Shown here in pieces: positions 37,030 through 46,703 of a stretch of 64,000 nucleotides of DNA (position 1 is its first letter; the number at the start of each line of letters is the position of its first letter). This DNA is from Rhodococcus sp. RD6.2 (GTDB lineage Bacteria; Actinomycetota; Actinomycetes; Mycobacteriales; Mycobacteriaceae), in contig NZ_CVQP01000006.1 in the NCBI RefSeq assembly GCF_001040705.1, positions 177,760 to 241,759 of the forward strand. The letters run 5' to 3'. A program made the translations under genes and the position numbers. The notes beneath the pieces are model-generated. The model saw nothing but the letters and a program-made list of their open reading frames with translations. It ran no database searches and was not told the DNA's origin.

Positions 37030-37171
37030 GTCGGGCCTCCTCACGGCGGCTGTGCCACCTGTGTCGGTGCCCCGGCCCGTCGCGTCGGCGGTGCCGGCTC
37101 GTCTCGTCGAGTCTAGGCGCGGTCGGCGCCGGGATCCGGACGATTCGACCGCGTGTGCCCCAGCCGTGACC

Positions 37172-39280
37172 TCAGCGCGCGACCCGCTCCCACATCTGCA
37201 GATACGCCTCGGCGCCCCGGCTCATGTCGTCGATGATCTGGTCCCCGTCCGCGCCGGCCGCGTTCCGCATGTCGGCGATCCAGTCGGGGATCAGGCCGTA
37301 CTGCGCGACTCCGTCGATGTTCACGTCGAAGACGCGCTCGCCGGTGCGCTGGCGGTCCATGACGGTGCCGCCGTCGAACGTCGTGTACGGGTACACCAGC
37401 GGATTCTCGGCCGCGTCCTTCCGGGGTGCGGCCTGCGGGCCGAAGCCGTTGGTGTCCGCGCCGTAGCCGAAGCCGAAGTAGTAGTCGTCGCTGCGCTGTT
37501 CGCGGGCCTCACGCCAGGAGGAGATGAAGCCCTCGTTGCGCTCCTCCTTCGGATCCTGGCCGGGCTCCCGTTCCTGGGGGTCGAGCTGTCCGGCGTAGAG
37601 CGCCACGAAACCGCCGAGCGCATAGATGCGCTTGTAGAGGAGAGGATCCGACCAGCTGTGGCTGGACACGACGCCGGAGTACCCGGCTTCTTCGAGGATG
37701 TCCAGCGTCGCGTCGGCCGTCTTGACGCCCATGTGGTCGATGTCGACGATCATGCCGCGGTCCATCATTCCGCGAATCATGTGCTCGCCCAGCGGAGTCA
37801 GGCCGCGGACGTTGCACAGGGGGCCGTCGGGGTAGACCGGTGTCGTGACACCGGGCGGCAGCGCGGCGAGTGCTTCGGCGGGACCGTCTCCCGCGGACAG
37901 CAGCTTGTTGTCCTTCTCGGGTCCCGTGCAGGGCTCGGCCTCCCAGAACTTGCCGGTGCCGAGGAAGTTGCCGGCGTTGACCGCGACGCCCTGCACCCCG
38001 GGGTCGAAGCGGACGCCACCGAACGCGTTGTCGAACTTGTGCGTGACGATCATCTGCCGCACACCGAGCGCGTACACCTCGTCGAGGCCGCGGTCGATGT
38101 CTGCCTCGGTGCATTGCGGGACACCGTCCTGGATGCCGCATCCGAAGGGTTCCGACACCTCGATGCCGAGGGTCACGGCGAGCTTGCCCTCCGCGGCGAC
38201 TCGGCGGACCTCCTCAGGGGAGCGGACGATCCGGAACCAGCCGCGGCCCGGGCCGCCGTACTGCGCGTCGACGTAGTCCTGGATCTCGTGTGCCTGCGCG
38301 GCCTGGGCGCGGACGGTGTCCATGTCGTTGCAGGACCTGCTCTTGAGTGGGTACACCTCGCACAGGACATGGTTGTTCACCAGCAGGTTCGTGAAGATCC
38401 GCAGTCCGCCGCGCCACGCCCGTTCGACCCACTTGTAGTACGTCTGCTCGTGGGTGAGCGAGTCGTGCGACGGGAAGTCGGCGAACGTGGGCCACCCGGT
38501 GGTGTCGTGGGTCTCGAACGGGCTGCCCTGGGAGATCACGTTCTCCAGCAGCGCGGGCAGGCCGTCATTGCCGTGGTCTGCGCAGTCCTGCAGGGCCTTC
38601 GTGATGCCCTGCGGATCGTAGGGAGCCCCGCAGTGCACGTCCCCGCCGATGAACAGGTTCGCGTTCATGTGCACGTGGGTGTCGATGAACCCGCGCACCT
38701 CGCCGTTCGGTCCGGACCCGGACAGCGGCGTCCCCGTCGCGTTCACCTCGGAGTCGGGGAAGTCGGCGCAGCCGGTGGCAGGAGCCAGTGCGAAGCGCCC
38801 ACCCGTCGGGTCGAGGCCGGGGTCGCTCGAGAACAGCCGGCCGTCGTGTGCGGTGAGCTGGTCGCCGGTGTCGGTCGCGGTGAGGCTGTAGACCCCGTCG
38901 GTGTGGGTGAGGGTCCAGTCGGTGGCAGGCGTCGCGTCCCGCGTGGGCACGATGGCGTTGCCGCCGTCGTGGGCGAGGAGGTCGCCGCCGCGGCCGTAGA
39001 GCATGAAGCGGCCGAGCTGGGCGGCGTGCAGGCGGAACGGTTCGGCGTCGCCCGTGGTCGCGGCATCGACGCGGTAGCCGTCGGGCGTGAGTCGGGTGAA
39101 CTTCCCGGTGGGCTCGGACTGCAGTGCGTAGCACCCGTTCGCGAGGCCGTACACCGGATCTTCACCCGGGACGACGGGCGACGGCCCGGGTGCGGCGGCG
39201 GCGGTCGCGGTCGCGGCGACGAGGGCAACGGCGATCCCGAGGGTGGGGATGACGCGGCGAAGGCGGGCTGCGAGTCTCAC
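37172..39280 (-). CDS. Exported M19-type (membrane dipeptidase-like) amidohydrolase
   Basis: 702 residues, nearly twice a minimal renal dipeptidase. Signal peptide ~1-35 (RRVIPTLGIAVALVAATATAAAA). Residues ~45-190 look like an added beta-type domain (repeated short GxYxL motifs such as GCYALQSEPTGKFTRLTPDG). The metallohydrolase domain begins with FIDTHVHMNANLF and contains GIEVSEPFGC, VTHKFDNAF, IVDIDHMG and SSHSWSDP, consistent with the paired-metal site of peptidase M19. Activity against a dipeptide or beta-lactam-like substrate at the cell surface is inferred; the substrate is unknown. ATG at 39280. Confidence 0.82.
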   Translation of the reverse strand: MRLAARLRRVIPTLGIAVALVAATATAAAAPGPSPVVPGEDPVYGLANGCYALQSEPTGKFTRLTPDGYRVDAATTGDAEPFRLHAAQLGRFMLYGRGGDLLAHDGGNAIVPTRDATPATDWTLTHTDGVYSLTATDTGDQLTAHDGRLFSSDPGLDPTGGRFALAPATGCADFPDSEVNATGTPLSGSGPNGEVRGFIDTHVHMNANLFIGGDVHCGAPYDPQGITKALQDCADHGNDGLPALLENVISQGSPFETHDTTGWPTFADFPSHDSLTHEQTYYKWVERAWRGGLRIFTNLLVNNHVLCEVYPLKSRSCNDMDTVRAQAAQAHEIQDYVDAQYGGPGRGWFRIVRSPEEVRRVAAEGKLAVTLGIEVSEPFGCGIQDGVPQCTEADIDRGLDEVYALGVRQMIVTHKFDNAFGGVRFDPGVQGVAVNAGNFLGTGKFWEAEPCTGPEKDNKLLSAGDGPAEALAALPPGVTTPVYPDGPLCNVRGLTPLGEHMIRGMMDRGMIVDIDHMGVKTADATLDILEEAGYSGVVSSHSWSDPLLYKRIYALGGFVALYAGQLDPQEREPGQDPKEERNEGFISSWREAREQRSDDYYFGFGYGADTNGFGPQAAPRKDAAENPLVYPYTTFDGGTVMDRQRTGERVFDVNIDGVAQYGLIPDWIADMRNAAGADGDQIIDDMSRGAEAYLQMWERVAR

Positions 39281-39467
39281 TGTGTCCGACGTCTCCCGTT
39301 TGGGTGAATGTGTGGTTGATCATCTGCCGATTTTGTTCCGCAGCGTAGAGATCATCTGGACAAATGTCCAGGTCTACGTTCGGGACACGGGCGCAGGAAA
39401 TACAGGGATGAAATTTCCGCTCCGAGGCGTTACAGTGTGTGGTCCCAGCAAGTTGCTGGGGGCGTAC

Positions 39468-39835
39468 GGGGCTGAACGGTTTCGACTGCGTACGTTGAGT
39501 CAGGGGAAGCGTGTCGGTGCAGGCAAGAGACCACCGTAAGCGTCGATGCAACCAATTAAGCGCCGATTCCAATCAGCGCGACTACGCTCTCGCTGCCTAA
39601 GTAGCGAAGCGTGTCTGTCAGTCCGATCTCGCCCTCGGGTCGGGTACTGGCATCAGCTAGAGGGCTTCACCGCACGGCTCGGTCACGGAGTCGGACGGGA
39701 CATCAAACAGTGACTGGGATCGTCATCACGGCTTGTTCGCGAGACCGGGAGATCCAAGTAGAGGCATAGCGAACTGCACACGGAGAAGCCCAGGCGAAGC
39801 TGCGTAGGACCCGGGTTCAATTCCCGGCAGCTCCA
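39468..39835 (+). ncRNA. ssrA: Transfer-messenger RNA (tmRNA)
   Basis: The 5' end GGGGCTG (39468-39474) pairs with CAGCTCC (39828-39834) to close the alanyl acceptor helix, with discriminator A at 39835. GGGTTCAATTCCC (39813-39825) is the T arm. The tag frame starts at GCC 39562 and ends at TAA 39598-39600, encoding ADSNQRDYALAA after the tRNA-borne alanine. CCA is not encoded; the genome reads CGA after the discriminator. Pairs with SmpB (33608) to rescue stalled ribosomes. Confidence 0.96.
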
Positions 39836-39839
39836 CGAG

Positions 39840-39867
39840 AAGGCCCCCACCGCAAGGTGGGGGCCTT
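39840..39867 (+). terminator. tmRNA terminator
   Basis: AAGGCCCCCACC (39840-39851) pairs with GGTGGGGGCCTT (39856-39867) around GCAA, followed by TCG. It begins five bases past the mature tmRNA end. Confidence 0.88.
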
Positions 39868-39914
39868 TCGCATGTGTCCGAAGGTCGGCGGCGCCCGCGA
39901 CTACGCTTGCCCGC

Positions 39915-40274
39915 GTGGAACCCGTCGTACCCGACCCGAACGAACCCGACCCGAACGTCGATTTCGCGCACACCGACCAGGCGGCGCGGCGACGCCACGA
40001 GAAGGCGCTCGGCCTGGCGCGGTTCGTGTGGGACCGCGCGATCACCGGCACCGAACTGCTCGCGCTGTCCGACGAGCGTCTCCGCAAACTCGCCCGCGAG
40101 GCCGGTGCGAATCCGCCGAGCACGAAGGAGACCTGGACCGTCGTCGCGGGGTTGCTCGACGAGAAGACTCGATGGGCGCAGGCGCATCCCGACGATCCGC
40201 GATCTGTCCCCGCGCACGCCGACGAGAAGATCACCTGGGTCAAGCCGCCGCTGCCGCCGTGGCCGGGACGATGA
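39915..40274 (+). CDS. Conserved hypothetical protein, small and charged
   Basis: 119 residues from GTG at 39915. Acidic/Pro N-terminus (PDPNEPDPNVDFAHTD), then a probable helical segment ARRRHEKALGLARFVWDRAI with TGTELLALSDERLRKLAREAG, and an Ala/Pro-rich end. There is no signal peptide, membrane helix or known motif. It does not resemble RNA-binding domains. It is transcribed away from the tmRNA terminator and converges with the lipase gene, three bases from its stop. Real gene is likely from codon structure, function unknown. Confidence 0.6.
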   Translation: MEPVVPDPNEPDPNVDFAHTDQAARRRHEKALGLARFVWDRAITGTELLALSDERLRKLAREAGANPPSTKETWTVVAGLLDEKTRWAQAHPDDPRSVPAHADEKITWVKPPLPPWPGR

Positions 40275-40277
40275 AGA

Positions 40278-41465
40278 TCAGCAGTTACTGGGAGTCGCTG
40301 CGCCGGCAAACCGTGCATTGAGGAATCCGAACGCCCCGGGGATCCCCTCGATCGCGGCCGGACCGTGGTCGCCGGGCAGGACGTCGAGTTGCACCGGGGT
40401 GCCCCGCGCGCACCAGTTCCGCATGGTCGCCGCGGTCGCGCCCACCGGCGCGAGGACGTCGTCCGCGCCGTGCCACGCGAATACCGGCACACTGGGTGCT
40501 CCGGGGTAGTTCAGCAGGCTGTTCTCGTCGAAGACGGCCCGCATCGGCGGCGCCAGGACCCGGTCCGGATACTGGGCCACCTCGTTCGTGCTGTGCCCGG
40601 CCCCGTCGGCGATGATCTGCTCTGAGCAGGCGTTGGCGATCCGGTCGCGCAGCGCCGTCCCGGCCGGCGTCAGGAACGGTGAGACCTCCATCCGTCCCGC
40701 GTACTCGCGTTCGAGTCCGAGCGTCGCGGCGAACGCGAGCCCGAACAGGGGGTGCGGACCGCCTCCGAGTCCGGCCGCCATCTGACTCAGGTCGGCGGGC
40801 ACCCCACCCTGCGCGGAGCCGACGATCGGCAGTTCCGGTGCATAGGAGGGGGCGAGGGCGGCGGCCCATCCGGTCGCCATTCCGCCGCCCGAGTAACCGA
40901 CGAGGCCGACCGGGCTGCGCACCAATCGCATCTCGGGGAGCCGCTTGACCGCGCGGATTCCGTCGAGCACGATTTGCCCGCCCAGCTTGGCCGCGCCGTA
41001 CGCGCTGGTGGGACCGAGGTGATCGGGGAGTGCGACCGACCACCCGCGCAGCAGCAGCGGTGCCAGGGCGGGCGCCTCCTGGAGTTCGCCCGTGAACAGG
41101 GTGTGCGACGGTCCGCACTGTGTGCCGAGCGAGTTGATGATCGCCTGGTACGAGACCAGCGGGCGGTCGACGCCGCCGCGCGGCACCATCACCGTTGTCG
41201 TCGCGGCGATCGGGGTGCCCGACGAGTTCGTGGACCGGAAGAGAACCTGCCAGCCGTCGGCGTTTCCGTAGCGGGAGACGTCGACGGGGCGCACGCGAAG
41301 CACGTCCCCATTGCCACGGCCCGCGAGATCCGGCGGCGCCGAATAGAACGGATCTGGGTCGGCAGCGGGGTAGATCGGCAGGGCTTGCGTGGGTGGAGTC
41401 GAGAAGAGGAGACAGGCGAGCAGTGCGAGTGCGGCGGCCGTGGACCGCCCGAGCAGAGTGCGCAT
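40278..41465 (-). CDS. Secreted lipase (LIP family, alpha/beta hydrolase)
   Basis: 395 residues from the ATG at 41465, preceded by GGAAAGGGACTT. Signal peptide ~1-29 ending TQALP. The nucleophile is in VGYSGGGMATGW, the acid in HGADDVLAP and the histidine in GDHGPA. Two cysteines (in TQCGPS and NACSEQ) may form the disulfide common in the family. It resembles the fungal-type secretory lipase (PF03583) found in actinobacteria, acting on triacylglycerols outside the cell. Substrate chain length unknown. Confidence 0.87.
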   Translation of the reverse strand: MRTLLGRSTAAALALLACLLFSTPPTQALPIYPAADPDPFYSAPPDLAGRGNGDVLRVRPVDVSRYGNADGWQVLFRSTNSSGTPIAATTTVMVPRGGVDRPLVSYQAIINSLGTQCGPSHTLFTGELQEAPALAPLLLRGWSVALPDHLGPTSAYGAAKLGGQIVLDGIRAVKRLPEMRLVRSPVGLVGYSGGGMATGWAAALAPSYAPELPIVGSAQGGVPADLSQMAAGLGGGPHPLFGLAFAATLGLEREYAGRMEVSPFLTPAGTALRDRIANACSEQIIADGAGHSTNEVAQYPDRVLAPPMRAVFDENSLLNYPGAPSVPVFAWHGADDVLAPVGATAATMRNWCARGTPVQLDVLPGDHGPAAIEGIPGAFGFLNARFAGAATPSNC

Positions 41466-41528
41466 GGAAGTCCCTTTCCGGGTTTCAGGGTAAACGCTTC
41501 GACGCGCCGCCACCCGGTTCGCGCGGAA

Positions 41529-42428
41529 TCATCCCCGCGCGAAGTCGCGGACCGCGTGGTGCAGCGCCGCGCTCACGGCCGCGAATGCCGGTCGCGACCG
41601 GCTGCCCTGCCTGCACGCGATCCGGGTGCGGCGGTGGAGCGGAAGTGCGGTGAGGGTCACCGCGGCCGGGACGTCGACCGCCCCGAGTTGGGGCACCAAC
41701 GCGACGCCGCCGCCTGCGGCGACGAGGTCGAGGACCGCGCCGAAATCGTCGACGCGATGCGCCACGCGCGGCTCGAATCCCTGGGACTGGCAGGTGCGCA
41801 CAGTCATGGTGTGACAGAGGGTGCCCGGATTTCCCGCGATCCAGCGACTGTCCGCGTGTGCGCGGACCGCCGTCAGGTCCGCGGAGTCGCGCGGCCGCGC
41901 GGTGGTGGCCAGGTACACGACCTCGTCCAGCAGCGGTTCGAGTTCGACGCCCGGTCCAGCAATGGACGGGACATTGTCGTATTCGTGGACCAGCGCGACG
42001 TCGAGGTCGCCGCCGCGCAGCAGGTCCGGCACGTGGGCGGGGTCCACCTCGACCACCGACATCGCGAGGTCGGGGTGGGTGCGGCCGAGGTCCGCCATCG
42101 CGGGCAGCACGACGGTGCGCAGTGCGGTGGGGAAGGCGCCGAGCCGCACGGCCGAGGCGGTGCCCGCAGTGTCGGCCGCGAGTGCGGCCTCGGCGCGTTC
42201 GAGTTCGGCCAGGACGCGTTCGGTGTGGTCGACGAGAGCCGATGCGGTGGGGGTGAGGCTGACCCGACGTCCGGTGCGGTTCAAGAGTTTTCTCCCTGTC
42301 TCGCGTTCGAGGGCGGCGAGCTGCTGCGAGACCGCGGACGGTGTGTAGGACAGTGCCTCCGCGACCGCCGCGATGGTGCCCAGTCGGTCGAGATCACGTA
42401 GCAGCCTGAGTTTGCGGACATCCAGCAT
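41529..42428 (-). CDS. LysR-family transcriptional regulator
   Basis: 299 residues. The N-terminal HTH reads LRLLRDLDRLGTIAAVAEALSYTPSAVSQQLAALERETG. A substrate-binding co-inducer domain follows (about 95-290). LysR proteins typically activate a divergent gene; here the DapA-family lyase at 42499 begins 70 bases away in the opposite direction and is the likely target. Confidence 0.9.
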   Translation of the reverse strand: MLDVRKLRLLRDLDRLGTIAAVAEALSYTPSAVSQQLAALERETGRKLLNRTGRRVSLTPTASALVDHTERVLAELERAEAALAADTAGTASAVRLGAFPTALRTVVLPAMADLGRTHPDLAMSVVEVDPAHVPDLLRGGDLDVALVHEYDNVPSIAGPGVELEPLLDEVVYLATTARPRDSADLTAVRAHADSRWIAGNPGTLCHTMTVRTCQSQGFEPRVAHRVDDFGAVLDLVAAGGGVALVPQLGAVDVPAAVTLTALPLHRRTRIACRQGSRSRPAFAAVSAALHHAVRDFARG

Positions 42429-42498
42429 CAGTTCAGCTTACGCATAGGGCCGGAAAAGATAACTGGAACTTTGTTGCGGGCGGCATGAGACTGGATCC

Positions 42499-43347
42499 AT
42501 GACCTTCCGCCCAACCGGCATCTTCGTTGCCCTCGTGACCCCCTTCACCGACCGCGGCGACGTCGCGACCGCGGACCTCGAGCGACTCGCCCACACCGTC
42601 ATCGACCAGGGGGCGGCGGGCATCGTGGCGCTCGGCACGACCGGCGAGTCCGCGACGCTCGTTCCGCAGGAACGCCGCGACGTCGTCAGGATCTGCGCCG
42701 CGGTGTGCCGCGAGCGGGGAGTCCCGATCGTGGTCGGGGTCGGATCCAACGACACCGCGGGCACGGTCCGCGATGTCGCGAACCTGCACGCGGACGCCGA
42801 TGTCGACGCCGCCCTCGTCGTGGTTCCCTACTACAGCCGCCCGTCGGAGGCCGGGGTGGTGGCGCACTTCGAGCACGTCGCCGATCGCAGTCCGCTCCCG
42901 CTGATCCTCTACAACGTGCCGTATCGCACGGGTCAGGGCATCGGCTGTGAATCGTTGCTGCGGCTGGCGGAACACCCGCGGATCGTCGGCGTCAAGCAGG
43001 CTGTCGGCGCCGTCGACACCGACACCGCGCGGCTGCTCGCACACGCCCCCGACGACTTCGCCGTCCTCGCAGGGGAGGACACGCTCGTCTCACCGCTGCT
43101 CGCGATGGGTGCCCGCGGCGCCATCCTGGCGACGGCGAACGTCTGCACCCGCGAGTTCGCCGAACTGTTCGACCTGTGGCGCCGCGGCCGGATCGCCGAG
43201 GCCCGCGGCCTCGGCAACCGGCTCGTCGACCTCGCCTCCGACCTGATGTCGGAACCGAACCCGACGCGGATCAAGGCGGCACTCGCCGCGAAGGGTCGCA
43301 TCGGGACGGCGAACGTCCGGCTGCCTCTGCTGACCGCCGGGAGGTGA
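42499..43347 (+). CDS. DapA-family (dihydrodipicolinate synthase-like) class I aldolase/lyase
   Basis: 282 residues. The Schiff-base lysine is Lys166 in VGVKQAVG, Tyr138 lies in LYNVPYRTG, and GTTGESATL binds the keto-acid carboxylate, all as in DapA. PNPTRIKAAL near the end is also conserved. DapA itself makes lysine/meso-DAP precursor, but a LysR-controlled, divergent copy may act on other keto acids such as those from sugar or hydroxyproline breakdown. Housekeeping dapA is usually near dapB, which is not here, so I leave the symbol blank. Confidence 0.83.
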   Translation: MTFRPTGIFVALVTPFTDRGDVATADLERLAHTVIDQGAAGIVALGTTGESATLVPQERRDVVRICAAVCRERGVPIVVGVGSNDTAGTVRDVANLHADADVDAALVVVPYYSRPSEAGVVAHFEHVADRSPLPLILYNVPYRTGQGIGCESLLRLAEHPRIVGVKQAVGAVDTDTARLLAHAPDDFAVLAGEDTLVSPLLAMGARGAILATANVCTREFAELFDLWRRGRIAEARGLGNRLVDLASDLMSEPNPTRIKAALAAKGRIGTANVRLPLLTAGR

Positions 43348-43388
43348 CAATGCCGAGGCTCCGCCCGAGAGGCCCGAACCGGTCGCCG

Positions 43389-46300
43389 TCAGTACGCGGT
43401 GATGATCGGGCCCGGCGTCCACAGTCCGGAGCGCGTCGCCGTTCCGGTGTCGACGCCGGCCGGAACGGCGTCGCGGTCGAGCGGAACGAACTGCTCGATC
43501 GAACCCCAGTCACGATCCCAGTCGTCCGCGAGGTACGACGGAATCGTGCGGGCCCCCAACAGTATTCCGGTCCAGCCGAGCGGGCCGCCACCGTTGTGGT
43601 CCTGCCACAGGTTCGTCGAGATCGCCCCGTGCCGGTCCGGGAGGATCCGGTACCCGGGTACCTGAGCGACCCCGTCCCGGTGCAGCATCTGCGCCTGGCA
43701 CGGGAAGTTCAGGCCGACCGCCCAGTCCAGCAGGACCGGCGTGTCGGAGCCGACGACCTCCTGCAGTGTGCTGGTCTGCGGGACGCGCGGCGGGGTGAAG
43801 GCGAGCCACTGGTCTCCGGCGATGTCGTTGTCGACGGCGACGATGCGCACGACGTCGGCTTCGGCGGGGAGCTGGTCGAGCGGCACCCGCAGGTTTCGCC
43901 ACGACGGGGTCGGACCGAGGTCGAGCGGACCCGTCGAGCCGAGTGGGCGGACTCCCGCGCCGTCGGTGACGCCGTACTCGACGTCGAGACGCTGCCCGTA
44001 GGTGGCGACGCCGTCCGCGTCGACGGAGTACACGCGGCCCGCGGCGGCGATGGAGATCAGGTCACCGCGCGACCCGTCCGCGTCGGCGTCGGGGAGGCGG
44101 TACCAGTCGGTGGTGACCTGGGCGGTTCCGGTGGCGCCGAAGCTGCCGAGCACCGGTGTCGTGGCAGGTGTGAGTCCGAACGGCAACGCAACGGTCGACC
44201 CGTTGACGCCCTCGCCGCCGAAGCCGCCGCCCGTGCCCGCACCCGCGGTGGGGGCGGGGGAACCGTCGTTGTCGACGGTGTTCGCGGTGCCCGCGTCCTT
44301 GCCCTCGTCGTCGGGCGTCAGGTCGGCCGCGACGCCGTTCGGGGCGAAGCCGTCGCCGCCGCCCGCGGAGAGGGCGCCGCCGATGTCACCGGAGAGCGGT
44401 TGCAGCACACCGGTATTCGGGTCCGTCTCCAGCAGGACGTCGTTCGCGAGTCCGCAGCTGTTTCCTGCGAGGGCGTCGATGTTGGACCGGGCCACCGAGT
44501 AGGCGGGGTACTGGGAGACGGCGCCCTTTGCGAGGGAGAGGACCTCGAACAGGACGAGCGCGGCCGCGGCAACGGTCAGCGGCGGAATGGACCACAGCTT
44601 GCCGGGGTCGCGACTGCGATCGGCCGTCGGGTGTACGTGGTACCACGCGGCGACGGCGAGCAGGCCGAGCGTGAGCGCGAGAAACACCGTCGCGAAACCG
44701 AACCCGGCGACGGACGGGGGCTTGTCCCACCACGGAACGCCGTAGCTGGAGACGTACCACCAGCCGTTCTGGCTCGCGAACGACATCGTCACGACGAAGG
44801 AGACGGCGGCGGCGAACAAGGCCCGGTTGCGCCGGGACCGCAACACGGCTGGCGACACCGCGATCGCGGCGACCACGGCGACGGATGCGGCGAGGCCCGC
44901 GTAGATGCCGAAGTGGTGGGTCCACTTGGTGGGCGCGAACATCATCAGCACGATGGCGCCGAGGGTGATGCCGACGATCCGGCGGCTCGGTCCCTGTGCG
45001 GTGCCGGGGATCTGGCCGCCGCGACGCAGGATCGCGATGATCACGGTCGCCAGGCACAGCACCATCGTGAACACGGCGAAGCGGCGTGAGAGCGATCCGT
45101 CGACGGTGATCTGCAGCAGGTACTGGTACCGCAGGTACTCCGTGAACCACTTCTCGTTCGGCCCGATGGCGTGGACGTGCTGCATCTCCAGCACGCCTGC
45201 CAGGGTCTGGTCGGCGAACACGAACGCCATCACCGCGAGCCCGGACGCGACGATCGGAAGCAGCACGGCGAGGTAGCCGGCGGTCCGCGCGCGGTCCGCG
45301 ATGATGCGCGCGACGGGCCGCGCACCCGCGATCAGAGCGGCGAAGCAGATGATGCCGGACGGTCCGGCCGTCACGGTGATCGCGCCGACCACGACGGCCA
45401 TGGCGGCGGGGAGCAGCCGCCGGGTGGCGACGGCGCGTTCGACGGAGCACCAGGTGGCGAGGACGCCGACCGCGACGATCGGCTCCGGGCGAAGCCCGTT
45501 GTTGAACGGCAGCCAGAACGCGAGGAACACGAGCGCGCCCGCCCACAGGGGACCGCGGGACGCCCGCGCCGCGGCACCGAGCCGGGGGGCGATCTCGCGG
45601 CTGATCAGCCACCAGCCGAGCAGACCGGCACACAGGGCGGGCAGCCGCATCCAGATGCTCGCCGTCGACACGTGCGTCATCCACGCGAGAACGTCGTAGA
45701 ACGGGGTGCCGAACGGCGCCTCGGGCACACCGAACCAGCGGAAGTAGTTGGCCATGTACCCGGCCTCGCCCGCTGCGCGGGCCATGCCGAGCTGGTAGCC
45801 GTCGTCGGCGGTGTTGGCGCCGATCACGTGCCACACGAGAAGCGTGCCGACGACCAGCGCGTCGATCCGGGTGAAACTCCACCAGCGCGTCGGAAGGAAC
45901 CGCCGGGAGCGGCGTCCGTCGGCGGCATCGATCCGGTGCAGCGCGACCAGCGACAGTGCCGCCGCGAGCAGCGCCAACACCATCGCGGCGAGCTTGAGCG
46001 GCGTCGGGGAGCTCGTGAACCGGGTGTCGAGCTGGGCGGTCACCGACAGGCCGTCGGGCGCGTCACCGGTCAGGTCCGAGAACACCCCGACCACCTGCGG
46101 GCGGAGGTCCTCGTCGAACGTGGCCGTCGAGCCGTTCAGTCCGACCGTCGTCCCGGAGGACTCGGAGTGGACGGTGACCGTGCAGTCGGCGCCGAGCCCG
46201 TCGAGCGGTTCGGACAGCAGCACCCGGTCGCGGGCGATCACGTCCAGTCGGGGGGAGTCCCCGCCGACGACCTTCGCGACGAGCCCGTACCGTTCGGCAT

Positions 46301-46631
46301 CCGGTGCGCCGACCGGGGACGTCGACGTGACGACCCCGCCGCCCGACAGCTGCCGGACCGCCGTACAGGGAATGGCGATGTCCAGGTCCGTCGGCGCGTA
46401 CGACACCAGCGGTGCCGTGATGCCGGTCGTCGTGCCGTCCTGCGGCCAGGACACGCTCGCGGTCGTCTGCCGGACCGGGAGGAACGGGATCGACACGGCG
46501 AGCACGATGCTCACCAGCGCGCTGATCATCGCCACCAGGCGCGGGCCCCGCAACGCGGTGCGCAATGCCGCCGATCGGTCGCCGTCCGAGGGTGGGAGCG
46601 GCGGGTCGGCGAGCGTTCTGGTGGCGGTCAC
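43389..46631 (-). CDS. Arabinosyltransferase, Emb family (cell-wall arabinogalactan/LAM)
   Basis: 1080 residues, in the usual Emb range. GTG start at 46631. Multi-spanning membrane domain with about 11-13 hydrophobic segments; GANTADDGYQLG (Asp276, Asp277) is the loop motif shared by Emb enzymes, which use decaprenyl-phosphoryl-arabinose. The C-terminal third (from about 690) is a large soluble carbohydrate-binding domain. It is the product class targeted by ethambutol and confirms a mycolata-type wall. It is flanked by DapA-like and LON-domain genes, not an embCAB cluster with aftA, so it could be the only Emb gene of the genome or one of several. Confidence 0.93.
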   Translation of the reverse strand: MTATRTLADPPLPPSDGDRSAALRTALRGPRLVAMISALVSIVLAVSIPFLPVRQTTASVSWPQDGTTTGITAPLVSYAPTDLDIAIPCTAVRQLSGGGVVTSTSPVGAPDAERYGLVAKVVGGDSPRLDVIARDRVLLSEPLDGLGADCTVTVHSESSGTTVGLNGSTATFDEDLRPQVVGVFSDLTGDAPDGLSVTAQLDTRFTSSPTPLKLAAMVLALLAAALSLVALHRIDAADGRRSRRFLPTRWWSFTRIDALVVGTLLVWHVIGANTADDGYQLGMARAAGEAGYMANYFRWFGVPEAPFGTPFYDVLAWMTHVSTASIWMRLPALCAGLLGWWLISREIAPRLGAAARASRGPLWAGALVFLAFWLPFNNGLRPEPIVAVGVLATWCSVERAVATRRLLPAAMAVVVGAITVTAGPSGIICFAALIAGARPVARIIADRARTAGYLAVLLPIVASGLAVMAFVFADQTLAGVLEMQHVHAIGPNEKWFTEYLRYQYLLQITVDGSLSRRFAVFTMVLCLATVIIAILRRGGQIPGTAQGPSRRIVGITLGAIVLMMFAPTKWTHHFGIYAGLAASVAVVAAIAVSPAVLRSRRNRALFAAAVSFVVTMSFASQNGWWYVSSYGVPWWDKPPSVAGFGFATVFLALTLGLLAVAAWYHVHPTADRSRDPGKLWSIPPLTVAAAALVLFEVLSLAKGAVSQYPAYSVARSNIDALAGNSCGLANDVLLETDPNTGVLQPLSGDIGGALSAGGGDGFAPNGVAADLTPDDEGKDAGTANTVDNDGSPAPTAGAGTGGGFGGEGVNGSTVALPFGLTPATTPVLGSFGATGTAQVTTDWYRLPDADADGSRGDLISIAAAGRVYSVDADGVATYGQRLDVEYGVTDGAGVRPLGSTGPLDLGPTPSWRNLRVPLDQLPAEADVVRIVAVDNDIAGDQWLAFTPPRVPQTSTLQEVVGSDTPVLLDWAVGLNFPCQAQMLHRDGVAQVPGYRILPDRHGAISTNLWQDHNGGGPLGWTGILLGARTIPSYLADDWDRDWGSIEQFVPLDRDAVPAGVDTGTATRSGLWTPGPIITAY

Positions 46632-46703
46632 GTCTCGGAATGCTAACGACCCGCGCGCTGCGTCTTGCAGACCCGCAGGTCGGGGCGTTGCTAGCCTGGT
46701 CCG

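Noticed and set aside
36251-39307. 1018-residue plus-strand open frame
   Set aside because: It is antisense to the EF-G-like and M19 genes, both of which have clear family motifs.
43176-45089. 637-residue plus-strand frame
   Set aside because: Antisense to the Emb arabinosyltransferase with low-complexity Gly/Arg/Val composition.
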